DNA of 64,000 nucleotides from Paraspadella gotoi. Its lineage: Eukaryota > Chaetognatha. A model generated the notes under the pieces. That model did not search any database and was not told the origin of the DNA. It saw only the letters and a list, made by a program, of their open reading frames with translations. The DNA lies in assembly GCA_051294375.1 (NCBI GenBank), contig CM119267.1, positions 13,755,326-13,819,325 on the forward strand. The letters are read 5' to 3'. The stretch's first letter is position 1, and each line of letters begins with the position of its first letter. A program made the translations under genes and the position numbers. This document shows, piece after piece, positions 11,147 through 22,700 of this stretch.

Positions 11147-11890
11147 AATGCTTACCGCTAAATTATCTATCGTAAGCAGATCCGACATTGTTTGCTCAAA
11201 CTTGTTCTATTTCAAAATACTTCACGCTCCCTGGCCTGGTGCAGAACTTGTTGTTTATCATTTTTATGGTTCAAACAATTCAGTCGAGATCTTTGACCCA
11301 AGGGAGTTTATCCAAATCTTCGCAACGGTGCCACTTGTAGCGGTACTAAAGTACAAACAGAAAAACGCAAAATACATTTGACTATTGCAAACTGATACTA
11401 AACAAACTATATCTTTATTTAACGCCACAAAGACTGAACAAATGCTTGGTTCAAAACTACGATGTGATGCTTAAGCTAAGGATAGTAAGTTTAGTAAGTT
11501 TACACTTAGAACTAGGGCTTTTTACGACAGTTGCAAACCTTCACATACAAAATTCACTTTTGACTGTGAAAAATGCAATGGGACCATTATGGGTCTTAAG
11601 GAAAAAAATTATGACGAGGAAAGAATATCTTTGTTAAAGAGACTTAGGATATGATATCTTCGGCCAAATTGATTGGCCAATCGATCGGTGTGGCGTCGTC
11701 AACCCTAAGGCTTTATTTGCATTTTAGTATATAGGGAAAAATACGTAACAAACTTAAATCGGAAAAGAAGATAAAAGGACGAACCGCTTGAAAGAAACTA
11801 GAATTAAATCGTGCCCCACTGAATTATGTCTCAGGTAATTCGCGAGAATTAATAGAATTGGTATTTATCGGAGCGGGTTTTTTTCTCATA
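11147..11890. other. Family A end motif and unclassified insert
   Basis: 11147-11205 is the family A left-end sequence in reverse (GCAGATCCGACATTGTTTGC). The following 430 bp or so are unlike their surroundings. On the minus strand they contain AAGTGGCACCGTTGCGAAG, which resembles a primer-binding region of LTR elements, but no LTR pair is visible. 11655-11700 (TTCGGCCAAATTGATTGGCC) resembles 41034-41060. Confidence 0.3.
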
Positions 11891-12240
11891 AAACAAAAGC
11901 TTAGTAAAAACAGATTTAAGATTTAACGATTTATTTGATTAACGGACATGTTTCGACTTTGTTTTCAAGTATTAATTAGCATTTTGACAATAATGTGAAA
12001 TTTTGCGAAAAATAAGAGTGAGAAAGAGAGAGGAAAGGTGAAAGTTTTCCAACATAGTGGTGAGATAGGACAGTGGTCAGAGGTGAGGACAGGCTGAAGG
12101 TAAGGACAGATTGAGTTAGTTTTTGAAAGGAAGTGAAAATGGTCAGAGAGAGAGAGAGAACAAAATTATACATTTGTGCAATGTACAACAGAGATATAAA
12201 GTTTGAAACTGATTAGTCCTGATTTTTAACAATTAGCTAG

Positions 12241-12456
12241 TCCCTGGTTGGCCACTGCTCTCAGCCAGGCGCCAACCATTGATCACCAAGGCTCTTTTGA
12301 TGTGCTCAAGCTCGGCGGCTGTAATAGCTGTATTAGCACATCGAGTATTGGAATTGGCACATTCTCCTTCTCACATGTCCACTTGATTCTTGCATGTATG
12401 CTGTTCAGATGGTTCATGATGTCCTCAATGAAGTCCCTCCTCACGGTTATTTTGAG
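12241..12456 (-). pseudogene. Penelope-type reverse transcriptase, decayed C-terminal fragment
   Basis: The minus-strand frame from 12456 contains FIEDIMNHLNSIHARIKW and then PIPILDVLI. This follows the pattern of the Penelope reverse transcriptase region just after the palm (a helix ending LNSIH..IKF, then LPFLDVLI). A second frame toward 12241 reads AAELEHIKRALVINGW, matching the later ...ELxxIKxALxxNGY segment. The sequence between these two parts has been deleted and the frame shifted, so this is a non-functional remnant. The match is from memory of the family pattern, not a search. Confidence 0.62.
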
Positions 12457-12791
12457 CTATTTTAATTTTTAAATTTTTATCTTTTTTCCTTTACTTACTT
12501 ATCCCTCACCAAATATAAATTTTTCAAATTTCAAATTCCTTTCTCTTATTTAGCTAATTGTTCAAAATCAGCACTAATCAGTTTAAAACTTTATATCTCT
12601 GTTGTTCATTTTATTCTCTCTCTCTCTGACCATTTTCACTTCCTTTCAAAAACTAACTAAATCTGTCCTTCCCTTCAGCCTGTCCTCACCTCTGACCACT
12701 GTCCTATTTCACCACTATGTTGCAAAACTTTCACCTTTCCTCTCTCTCTCTCACACTCTTCTTCTGCACGAAATTTCACATTGTCAAAACG

Positions 12792-12826
12792 CTGATGAAG
12801 ACTTGAAAACAAAGTCGAAATATGTC
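12792..12826 (+). ncRNA. Hammerhead ribozyme, element 4 right arm
   Basis: CTGATGA, stem II AGACTT/AAGTC with an internal loop, GAAAT, AT and GTC. Stem I shows four pairs (AACG before the core with CGTT after the cleavage site), the best stem I in the window. The corresponding left-arm copy near 11944-11980 has lost its CTGATGA. Confidence 0.7.
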
Positions 12827-12917
12827 CGTTAATCAAATAAATCGTTAAATCTCAAATCTGTTTTACTGATCACCCTACACAATGAAAAGAAAGGATTAAT
12901 ACACTAAAATAAAAGCT

Positions 12918-13800
12918 ATAAAGGGTTTAAGCAGTCCAAGTAAAATTCCATTGATAATAAAGACGTGATTCCAATTCAACATTAATAGACATGATTTTGA
13001 CATTGATAGACAATGGAATAAACGTATATAGATAAACTTGAGGTCAATGAGGACAAAATAATTTCACAAAACAATTCTAAAAATTTTACAAAAATATTAC
13101 CAGGAGTCCTGGTTGCATCATATAATTAAGTAAAACCTTAATTTTAATAGGTCTCAATCTCTTAAATACTACTTTTAACCAAAAGGAAACTAGGATTGAG
13201 GTTGGGAAAAAATTGAAACTTTAAATCAATCGGAAGGCAGGAAATATTAGGGTCACGATTCTGATTCTAAAAATTGGTTCGTTTTTCCGATTAGAACGGA
13301 CAGAGTTAAACTCAGATAAAAATCATTAAAATATCTAACAGCATTGGGTAGATGATATTGTTCACAGGGACGTCGAATTTCCCTCCACTGAAAAGGACAG
13401 AACCTCATGGTGTTTTTTTTTGTTTTAGCTTAACGCCATATTTTTACTTAACTTCTTTAGGTCTTTTGACTTGTCAAAAAATAGTTTTTGTTTGAACTAA
13501 ATTTTTTTATATAAAAATGGGAATTTTAATGACCTGGTATTCGCTTTCTGGAAATTTCCATGTGTTCTTTTCCGAGGGTCGACCATTTGTGGGGAGGTTT
13601 GGCGGTGGATTGATGAGAAATGGGCTACCAATATAAATCCCCAATTTTAATAATACTTCATTTGCTATATAAATGATGTATTTTAAATTATTTTGTACCT
13701 CGTTTCATCCGATTGCTGCTGGCCTCTAAAATTATCCATATAGTCAGATGGGTTCGGAAAATCTCCTGCCGAAAAAGTTTAATGATTGCACAACCATAAA
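12918..13800. other. Intergenic, nothing recognised
   Basis: AT-rich sequence without a convincing exon, RNA or repeat boundary. Confidence 0.4.
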
Positions 13801-13805
13801 GTAAA

Positions 13806-14070
13806 TACTTTATTATGGCAACAGACGGGTTGCCTGTGATGCCCATTGGGATGGGGCATCTCACTGTTGGCTTTGGCGGCTTCCGACCCTCAGTGACGCA
13901 TCCAGTCACTGGTGCGGTTACCCTAGGACGGTCTTGCTTTGTCAACGCAGAGGGAAGTCGCTAGGACTGTGGATGGAACACAACGCCGAGGATGGTGTGT
14001 TCCCCTTCTGGGGCAATGGTATTGGCTGAACGATCGTGGATGTGAGGTGGTGTGAATATACCACCACAAT
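13806..14070 (+). mobile_element. Repeat family C, copy 1 (SINE-like)
   Basis: A GC-richer block, from GGCAACAGACGGGTTGCCTG through GATGGGGCATCTCACTG to ATATACCACCACAA, that recurs almost unchanged at 55362-55622. Size, composition and dispersed copies suggest a SINE, but I see no clear A/B boxes or tail. A diverged trace may start at 61085. Confidence 0.55.
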
Positions 14071-14750
14071 ATTTTAATATAATTAATAGTAACGGTGTTC
14101 CGTAATCCTCGAGCAAAAATATTTTTACATTGATGTAAACCTGTAAAGAAACTTTTGACGATGTTAACTGCTTATGTCAATGTTTATTATACTATATACT
14201 ATTATACTATTATACTATATTTATAGTATTATCATGATTGTGCTATTCCTGTTAGATGTAGCCTGAATGTATTTTTATTTCAAGTTTGATTTAATTAAAA
14301 ACTCTTAGTATGATTTTAAAAATATAAATTAATAATAAATAAGCTTTTTGGTGGGCTTCCTTAAGACAGCACTTACCCGGTGGGACTATACCAGCTCGAA
14401 TCTGAACCTCCCGCAGAGAACGCGAGTTGGGTGGGTTTCCCTTGTTTTTCTTGACGAATATAGGAATAGACATTTTCTGCTTAAAAAAAAATATAAAAAT
14501 AAAATAAATAATGGTTTCTTCCCTAAAAGAAGAAAATAGATTATATATCTTTTATAGTTTTTATGTTGTCTCACAAAAAATCAGAATTTTACACCCATCT
14601 TATTCAATATTTAATTATTTAGTATTAGTTGCGCCGCGAGTACTCGCGGAGCAACTCTATAAGTCACTTTTCGGTCGGTCAGTATGTCTGTCCTACTTAC
14701 GTTAAAAATATATATTATTTGCCTATAGTTGGTTGCTCATTTGTTAAGAC
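14071..14750. other. Intergenic AT-rich sequence
   Basis: No gene recognised. Short frames here have no coding character. Confidence 0.4.
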
Positions 14751-15870
14751 AGAAAACAAATTTGAGCAAACAATGTCGAATCTGCCTACGATAATTAAGC
14801 GGTAATCATCTCTAGCCATCGACGAGGGCGTCGGCGACAGTCTTGGCGGAAATGTCCTTCATGGGGATGGCGATGGGCCATCGAGTAAATCTGACGGCTG
14901 TCAACACGTAATTGAAACCGTTAGACGATGGGAGAGTTACAATGTCGACGTGAATATGATTAAAGCGGCGCTCAGGGAGCTCGAAGGTGCCAATTTCTGG
15001 CATTGTATTTCGCGTTACTTTGGCGCGTTGACATTCGTGGCACTCGCGAGCCCACCGAGAGACCTCGGCGCGCATTGAGGGCCATACGAATTTCTCGCTG
15101 ATTATTTGTCGGGTCCTCTCGACTCCGGGATGGCCAAGGTTGTGGACCGTCTCAAAGACTCGACGGCGCCAGGAGAATGGCACGAATGAGCGCGGAGGAC
15201 TGTTGCTTACGTCGACTGAGATTGACGTTTTTCCAATTGGAATCCGGCGGAAACGGAGGCCGGACGTGGCGTCGGTTGAGATGCGTCGAAACTCGGCGTC
15301 AAGTGGTTGGTCGACGGCCATCTTTTGAAGGTCTACGCCGTGTTGCAGGATCGAGTTTGCCAGTTGATCGAGATTTTGTTGTTTCTCCGCGGGGTCCTCT
15401 TTGTCGATTGTCGCCGAAAAAACATAGGTCGCATTTACTAAAACGTTTTTTTCCATTTAAACTCATTTCCACTCGCGCGATTCCATCGAAACTTTATCTC
15501 AAGCTTATTACCACACTTTGCTACCCAGACACAAAGTTTCATCTCAATCTAATCATCCAATTATGATTAATTATAGTAATTTTGGGTTCAAATTCGGAAA
15601 AAGATTTATGTAAGTGACTTTTTTTTTTCATTTAAACAGATTTCCATTCGAAACTTTATATCAAGCTCAATCACACACTTCCCTACCCACACACAAAATT
15701 TAATTTCAATCCATCAATCCAATCACGAGTAATTTGAGTTTATTGATAAGGGGGAACGGACGGGCGGACAAACAGATGGACAGACATAATTTTTTTGGTA
15801 TAATTTATCAAAATTCGACGTACCGACGGACCGACAAAGTGGATTATAGAGTAAGGATCTGCTGAAAAGA
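14751..15870 (+). mobile_element. Family A element carrying a Gypsy integrase remnant
   Basis: The left end (ACAAATTTGAGCAAACAATG, then a GTCGAATCTGC variant) is at 14751-14812 and the right part (two monomers, GGACGG run, partial end hairpin) at 15425-15870. Between them, where other copies hold AT satellite, lies a reverse-oriented Gypsy integrase fragment. Either the family captured retroelement DNA or the fragment replaced the satellite. Confidence 0.6.
14812..15456 (-). pseudogene. Gypsy-type LTR retrotransposon integrase, truncated
   Basis: The frame has the H-H-C-C zinc-binding module (HNLGH, then CHECQ) with FVWPSMR between, followed by the start of the catalytic core (FNHIHVDIV and RFTRWP). 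This order is characteristic of Ty3/Gypsy integrases. The frame ends soon after AKTVADALVDG, before the second aspartate and glutamate of the DDE triad. Small in-frame gaps are evident where the family has GP after the first aspartate and an aspartate before RFTRW. The first residues (to about SATID) are flanking repeat. No reverse transcriptase or LTR is adjacent. It is a dead fragment. Confidence 0.82.
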
Positions 15871-16425
15871 AGTGTCATCAATCACCTTTGGAAATCACTT
15901 TTTCCCCAATTCCATTTTGAGACTATGATTTTAAGGTCTTGCTATATTTTACTGCCGGAACCAATTCAAATTTTTTTTGCACCAATCGATAGCGCTTTAA
16001 AAGAGCTATACTTTTCAAGTATATTTTTTCATATAAAGCGATTTACAAAAAAATCAATCCCTCAATTTTAAGATTTGCCGTATTGTATTCGTTTTAATTT
16101 AATTCACACTCAAAAAACAAGTTTACGCAAACAAGACAGTCACAGACTGTTAATTGTGCTTTCAATGGCGATCAATACACATTATTCTCTTTCTCTCTCT
16201 CTCTTTTTTTCTCTCTCTCTCCCTCTCATCCCCTTTAATTTCTTCTGAGCTCTTCAACTTCGTAAGAGATAACTGATGTAAAGTCATCCTCTCAGCACCA
16301 AGCGCGATTGCGCAATGCGCATGCCTTCGGCAGAATGTGAGCGCCGATCCGAATACGAATGAAAAATTGAGAATGAGTTCGTGAAATTTCTTTAAGTAGC
16401 CCCTCCAGCATTAACTAAAAAATTG
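15871..16425. other. Intergenic with CT microsatellite
   Basis: A CT/T-rich run lies at about 16183-16230. The following 150 bp is GC-richer (CAAGCGCGATTGCGCAATGCG) but has no recognised feature. Confidence 0.4.
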
Positions 16426-16427
16426 GG

Positions 16428-17050
16428 CTAACTTTTATATTCGACGACCGGGATTTTGCGGTCGGTAGTTTTTTTTTCGCTTCTTATGAGCGACATATAG
16501 AAATTTCGTTGCGCAAATATAAAAAGAATATTATTGGTAAGGGAAAAAAAAACTTTTTTATGTATATTGGCAAATATTAGCATAAATTTCATAATTCTTT
16601 CGCCTAGAAACCATTTAACCCTAACCACTAGAGTGATGTGAAAATAAAAAAATCAAAATGTAACATATAAAATATAAAAATAAAAACTAATAAAAATCAT
16701 TTAGTAAATTTATTTTTTAATTTTATAGATTAGTAAGCACCAGTGATACATATAAATATATATATATATATATATAAATATATATTTTTAAAATTTTAAG
16801 ATCGGATTTGGATTTTTTGTAAAAAGTTGATATCAGAAATTATAATTCTTTTTAAAAAAATATTTTATTAAGTTGGTCAAAAATATAAAAAAAACTATAT
16901 GCTTTTCGAATAAAACTTTATATTTTTAAAAGATGGTTTATTGAAATTAAATTTGAATCGAAAAGATCTTAAAGATCTTAAAGAAGTAAGTTTGGGTTAA
17001 GGGTAAGTTTGGGTTAGGGGTAAGTTAGAATTAAATTTAAAATTAAGTTT
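16428..17050 (+). repeat. Repeat family E with GACCG hairpin
   Basis: Begins with the short palindrome CGACCGGGATTTTGCGGTCG, then GCTTCTTATGAGCGACAT and AT-rich sequence. Degenerate telomere-like GGGTTAAGGGTAAGTTTGGG follows at 16990-17025. Related copies lie at 29547-29990, 30680-30960, about 31880-32058 (reverse), 54600-54960 (partial) and 62650-62860. Confidence 0.6.
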
Positions 17051-17144
17051 CGGCTTAAGCATACAATAATTTAACTTTTCAAAAAATAATATTTAAATAT
17101 TAATAAATTTATAAAAAAAATATTATAATAATATTTACAAAGAA

Positions 17145-17370
17145 ACAGAGTTTTTATTTATGATTACAATGATCATTTAATAATTCGGAGAGAGAGAGAG
17201 AGATATCAAGGTTAAAATTACCTCTCTTTCTATCTCTCAAAGTTAGTATCCAAATATTTGTTAAAACTATTAAAACTGGCTGATGAAGGTTCAAAAAACA
17301 ATAACCAAAACATATCTGAATTAATAAATGATTGTGGTTATTACAAATAAAAACTGTTATTTTGTAAATA
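17145..17370 (+). mobile_element. Penelope-like foldback element 5, decayed
   Basis: Inverted arms (GTTTTTATTTATGATTAC at about 17150; complement at about 17330-17360) enclose a GA microsatellite and one hammerhead remnant. The left arm has lost its ribozyme. Confidence 0.55.
17280..17316 (+). ncRNA. Hammerhead ribozyme remnant, element 5
   Basis: CTGATGA and stem II GGTT/AACC are kept, but the conserved G of GAAA is A (AAAAC). The triplet is ATC. Probably inactive, because that G is invariant in known hammerheads. Confidence 0.5.
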
Positions 17371-18285
17371 TCTATCAAAGGCAATAAAAAAATATTACAA
17401 TTATTAATATTTAAAAAACATTTTTTAAATAATTTTAAAAAAATCCTTAGCTCGTGAAGCTTAAAAACGTTTTTAATATCATAATCATTGTTGTTACAGT
17501 CTTAAATTTTTTTTTCTGTAAAGAAAAGAACTTTATTTTTTCCTCTTCTTTCTCTTCATTTTCCCATAAGCCTCCAGAGCATATTCAAATTATTATTACA
17601 ATAAATTTTTTAAAGATATAAAGTCTATAAAGTATTGCAATTGATAAAATATTAAGAATTCGCAGTAACCAACTTTTATTTTAAATACGACAAGACCGAC
17701 AAAACTTTGTATTAAAAGTTTTTGCACTTTCATAATTTAATCAGGTTTTTAATTAAATTATAATTAGTTCACCGGATATTAAAATATAAATATTACCAAA
17801 ATTTTTTTAAAAGATATTCGCTCATGACGGTTGTTTTCTTCTGGGTTTGCAGCCTCGTCCCCGCTTTCGGTTCTTGTTATTTGATATTTAAAATTATTTA
17901 AAAATATTTTTTTCATTCTAATTTGATTTTTTTCTCTTAATACCCTTTTACTTATTTGTAATGTGGCTATAGAATTATGGTAAAATGCTAATAATTATGA
18001 TTTTTTTTGCCATTACTATAATAACTAAAGTAATTAAAATAAAATATAAGCATATCTCCTTACGAAGATATCCATTTATAATTTTGTTTTTGTTTTAGGA
18101 AAAAACCTCATTTAACAGGTCAGGTAATTAGTTAAAGCAAAAGTGATAAAGTATTTATATTGTTATAAATATATTTTTTATTTAAAAAATTATAATAAAG
18201 ATCAAAAACATTAACCAAAAATTGAAAAAGATTTAAAAAAAAATTTAGTGTAAAAAGTAGAAAAGTATTTTATAAATGTACGAGG
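17371..18285. other. Intergenic AT-rich sequence
   Basis: No exon, RNA or repeat boundary recognised. Confidence 0.4.
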
Positions 18286-18289
18286 TTTT

Positions 18290-18970
18290 GTTCGAGATAG
18301 CTTTTTAAACAGTGATTTTTAATTTCCAGCTTAAAAATATAATTTTTATAATTCTAACCTATTTATAAAAATCTACTATAAAATTAAATTCAATAGGGGT
18401 GGGGGTTTAAAACTTTAGTCTTGAAGTCTACTTTTAGGTAAAAAATTTTTTTTTTAAAAAGTTCGATTTTAATGCTATTAAAATTACAATATTACTATAT
18501 AATGATCACAATTTTTTTTAATCAATCTTAACTTTTTTTGATGGATTCTGATAGAGCATAAAAAGTTAAATAAAAAATTTAATTACAACTTTCAAAAATA
18601 TTTATATTTTTTTGGTCAAAATTAAGAAAAAATAATAAAATTATCGAAGAATGATGATGATGATGATTATAAATAGTTTTTCATATTTTTCACACACTTA
18701 TGATCAAAATATCAAAAAAGAATTATACTTTGTGTAAACAACTTTTTACAAGCTACCTGAATCTGACCTTAAAAATCAAAAAATCGAAATTTTTAGCCTT
18801 TCCTATTTATAAATAAATATTAAAAAATTAATATATGGAATATGGAGTAATATTAAACAATTTTGTCTATTCAATTTTTTTAAAAAATGTCTAAATTTTC
18901 GTTTGAGCAGGGGCTTAATTCAAATTTCTTAACCACCTGACTGAATTAGTCTCCCCCTACTATTTAATAA
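18290..18970 (-). repeat. Repeat family F, single copy (reverse)
   Basis: Reverse copy of the left arm at 5045-5490. It shares TTGATGGATTCTGATAGAGC, the GATGATGATGATGAT run and AAACAACTTTTTACAAGC, and ends with CTGAATTAGTCTCCCCC, the counterpart of the TATA/initiator stretch at 5010-5045. Confidence 0.65.
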
Positions 18971-19399
18971 CATATCAAGTTATCAAAAGGTTGGAAGTGA
19001 GAAGGACATTGATTTTATAATTTATTCTGACTCTGATTAAAGAAGACAGCTAACCGATTTATATATATAAGTTATAACTGCTGTTTTTGACTTAGTAGCT
19101 GTCAAGAGTTACTATGTTAATATTTCATTGCCGTCTTGTTTTATTTTCGCTTCCCTATTGCAAACAAAAGACTTTTCTTATAATTTTACAAATTAGCTAC
19201 GGTATGTATGAGGACTGAGGAGAATAATAAAAAACATACGTTTAAAAAAATAATTAAATTTACTCATTAACTTAAATTTAAAGTTGAATGCTCATGAAGG
19301 TTTTTGGCTTCGGATTTGATTTATTCGGATCTTTTTCTCTTCGTTTCTTTTTCTTTTTCCCGTCTCTTAATTTTGTTCGCACTTGTCCCAAGATGCTCC

Positions 19400-19712
19400 T
19401 CTGCTGTGATTGGCTCGATGCGGTTCAAATTAAAAGGTGATTGGAGCTCCTAATGTGCGACGTCAACGACTCAAAGAATCAGCAATTTTTTTTCTCCTCA
19501 TTTATTCTCCACAGCTCACATGGCTCGCACGAATACTCTCTCCGTCTTTTTTTCCGCGCGTTCGTTATTTTCTGATTCGATGCGGTAAGTTAATGTTTCC
19601 TTTTCATTCATACTCGTGCCTGGAGTAGGATTATAATTCTCCTATTTTCAATTTTGATAATTTTCATTTTCAGTGGTTGTTCGGAACGGCATTGGTTATT
19701 CAAATCGAAAAT
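19400..19712 (+). promoter_or_regulatory. ttd14 5-prime region with untranslated exon
   Basis: The local drop in AT content, GATTGGCTCG near 19402 (an inverted CCAAT box) and a good donor after 19584 (GCG, then GTAAGT) paired with an acceptor ending at 19673 (TTTTCAG) suggest a non-coding first exon and an 89 bp intron just before the start codon. The transcription start itself cannot be placed. Confidence 0.45.
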
Positions 19713-22700
19713 ATGACGTCTCAGACAGAAAAAAGTAGCGGAGCGGGCTTGGCTGAGGACTCATCGACGAATCGGGAAAAGATAAACGGCGTAGAAAGTA
19801 GACATTTCCGATACGCTTCGTCTTATTAATAACTTGTGATTTCACTATAGTTTGTGGGGTTTATTCGCTCAGTGAGGAGTATTGAAGCAGTGCAGTTGAA
19901 GCAGTTTTTCATAATTCACGATAACCAGGGAAATATTGATTTTTTTTGCTACGTATAGGATTGCCACATGCTTATATTTGACTGAGAAAAATCGGCATAC
20001 GTCTTAACCGTTTTTTCCCATCGCTTCTTAAACGGCTACATTTATTTAAATTATTATTCTGAAACTTCAACTGTTTTCTCAATTTCGAATTCACGACTTG
20101 AACAGAGTTACTCAGGGGAATAGATTTAAATAACTAAGGCGTATCGGAAATGTTTAGAAGACAGTCATCGGAAAAAAAAAGATACTTCCCGCCGTATCTA
20201 CAAACTTGTTCTAACAGGAGGTAATTCTTGATTGAAGAATTCGAGTGACAGTTAAAGGAACATTTTACAATTTTTGACAATTTTAAGGGCCATGCGCCGG
20301 CAAAACGACTGGACAAAATCGCCTCAGCGATTTTTTCGAAAATCTAGGCTGGAAGGTAATTTTTAATTATATTTGTCCAAAGTAGGACAAAAATTGTCGA
20401 TTAGCAACATAATTTTTTAAATGTTTTATTCCGAAAATTTTGATTATTGATTAATGATCTTAAGACGGATGCGATAAGTTAAAAAAATTGTCATTGAAGA
20501 CACAAACGTCTTCTAATGAGAGAAAAAAAGAAATTCTGCTGCTGTGGTTGATTAATAATGATTATGTATAATCTCTACGATGTTTCGTGATTCATTTGTC
20601 TTGTATCGATCATTGCTAAAAAATCAATAATTCCTTGATTAAATTCGATAACCTTTTAATTAATTTTTTCTGTTAAATTATTAATAGAGAATTATAATTT
20701 TGTGCCTATTAAATTTTTTTTTAAGTTATGATTTTATTTGTTTCGATTTTTTTTTCTTTGCGTATGTTGCATTAAAGAAGAAAAACCTTTTGTTTCATGT
20801 TAATTTATTTTAATGAAAAACGTTTTTCATTAAATTAAATTCGTTGTATGAAAACAAAACAAAACAGTTTTTCTCCTTCAGATATATCATATGATTAAAA
20901 ATTTCGTAATTTAGCTAAAAATTTAAGATTTTTCTCAATTTGAAATTTCATTGTTAATTTAAATTTTCAAATTTTATTTAGGTCTTTCGAGCTCCAGAAA
21001 CGGCGACAGTATTGATGCAGTATGTATATGGGATTTGATGTTTTTTGGAACGAAATGATTGATATTTTGTTTTCTAATTAGGGGCGGAATTAAGTTCCCT
21101 GAGCTAAGTCAGCGGGATGCTTTCGTTTTTCAGGTATGAAATTGGTACTACTACAATTTCAATCAGTAAACGAGCTATCTTAATCATGCCCATGACATTT
21201 GAACATGTTATTCAATATCTTAAAAAAATTAATGATAATGAATAAATAACGTAAATGTTTTTTTTTATTTTACATATAACGATCATTCGATTTCAAGATA
21301 ATAGTGAAAATTGTTACCACCATTTCTAATTGCAAATGTTAAAAATATTACCAATTTATCAATTGTTGGTTATGTATTATTTGTCAAATATTTCAAGTGT
21401 GATACTGTAAATTTTAACGAGTTCTTTGATGACATTCGCATCTGGACTCTTGGTTCTTCTTTGGTAGGAGTTGTAAAAGCTGGTGTTTTATATTTAAAAT
21501 TTAATTTTCTACGATTGTATTTTCATTGATTGCTTTTTTATAAAAATACCCTCAAACTACATGTAATTTTTTTATTTTGGTAAATATTTAGGAGAATCTC
21601 ATCAAAACAATGCTGGCGATTGAAAACACTTACTTTGACATTGCTGAAACTTGTCCAAAAAACTGCATTGTTATTTGCGATCGCGGAATTATGGATGCAA
21701 CGGCGTGTAAGATTTATATCTCAAATATCAATAGGATAGCTAATAATGATAATTTATTCGTGGTATATTTGTTAAAAAAGGAAATGTTTAAATTTCAAAT
21801 TAAGCCATCGCTCCCTTTTCTACTTTAAATATTTAATATTAATAACATTATTAGAATAAAAATAAATTAAATTTACTCCTATCAACTTTTTTTAAAAGTT
21901 ATCTCCCTTGACGAATGGGATATCATGTGCAAACGAAATGGATGGAATTCTGTCGATTTGAGAGACAACAGATACGATCAAGTAATACATTTGGTGAGTG
22001 ATTTACATAATTAAAAATGTGAGATATAGGTTGAGCGGATTAACATGCCGTAAGGTTCACCGCAAATACATTTAGTAATGTAATTTTTATTTAATAGTAA
22101 AGTATCAACGAGGCAACTTGATAACATCGATAGAAACTGAAAACTAGAGGCGTAACAGAGTTAGAAAACTTTAGCCCAAGAATTTGCGGTCTTTAAGCGT
22201 TATTAAGTTATTTTTTTATTGCTTAGATTAATTGCTTCGTGGTAAAAATAGGTCTCGGCTGCCAAAGGCGCTGAAGAATATTATACGACGGAGGAACACA
22301 CTACTAGAAGCGAGGACGTTTCACTGGCTCGTATGAGAGATGACAAAGCATGTGCGGTAAGTAACGTATACAGAAGGCTTCAAATTAGAAAATGATACGC
22401 CGATTTTTCGTATCAAGAATAAAATTTGAAAAAAATTGGCATGAAGGTAGACACCAGGGAATTATCGAGAAGATTTTTGATATTAAATCCCTGAGAGGAG
22501 ATACAAGGCCCCGGGGTTGTACCTCATGGGGGCGAAAAAATCCATTTTTTAAAAATTTTCTTTACTATATATTTATGAAATTGGTACAATAATTAATTGA
22601 TGTCTTAACCACATAAAAAAAATTTTACATGTAAAATTGATGTATTTTTGTTAAATAGACGTTGTTTGAAGAGGCATGGTTCATCATTTAACTTCAAATT

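Larger units (their letters stand above)
11902..12905. mobile_element. Penelope-like foldback element 4, with reverse transcriptase remnant
   Basis: Inverted arms at about 11902-12238 and 12550-12867 surround a 310 bp loop. The family tag is on the right side, reversed (AAAAGAAAGGATTAATACA, about 12884-12903). Flanking AAAACAAAAGCT (11890-11901) and AAAATAAAAGCT (12906-12917) form a 12 bp target duplication with one change. The loop encodes a decayed Penelope-type reverse transcriptase fragment, which ties the ribozyme family to Penelope-like elements. Confidence 0.78.

Noticed and set aside
12248-12472. Plus-strand frame MATALSQAPTIDHQGSF
   Set aside because: It is the antisense shadow of the reverse transcriptase remnant in the loop of element 4.
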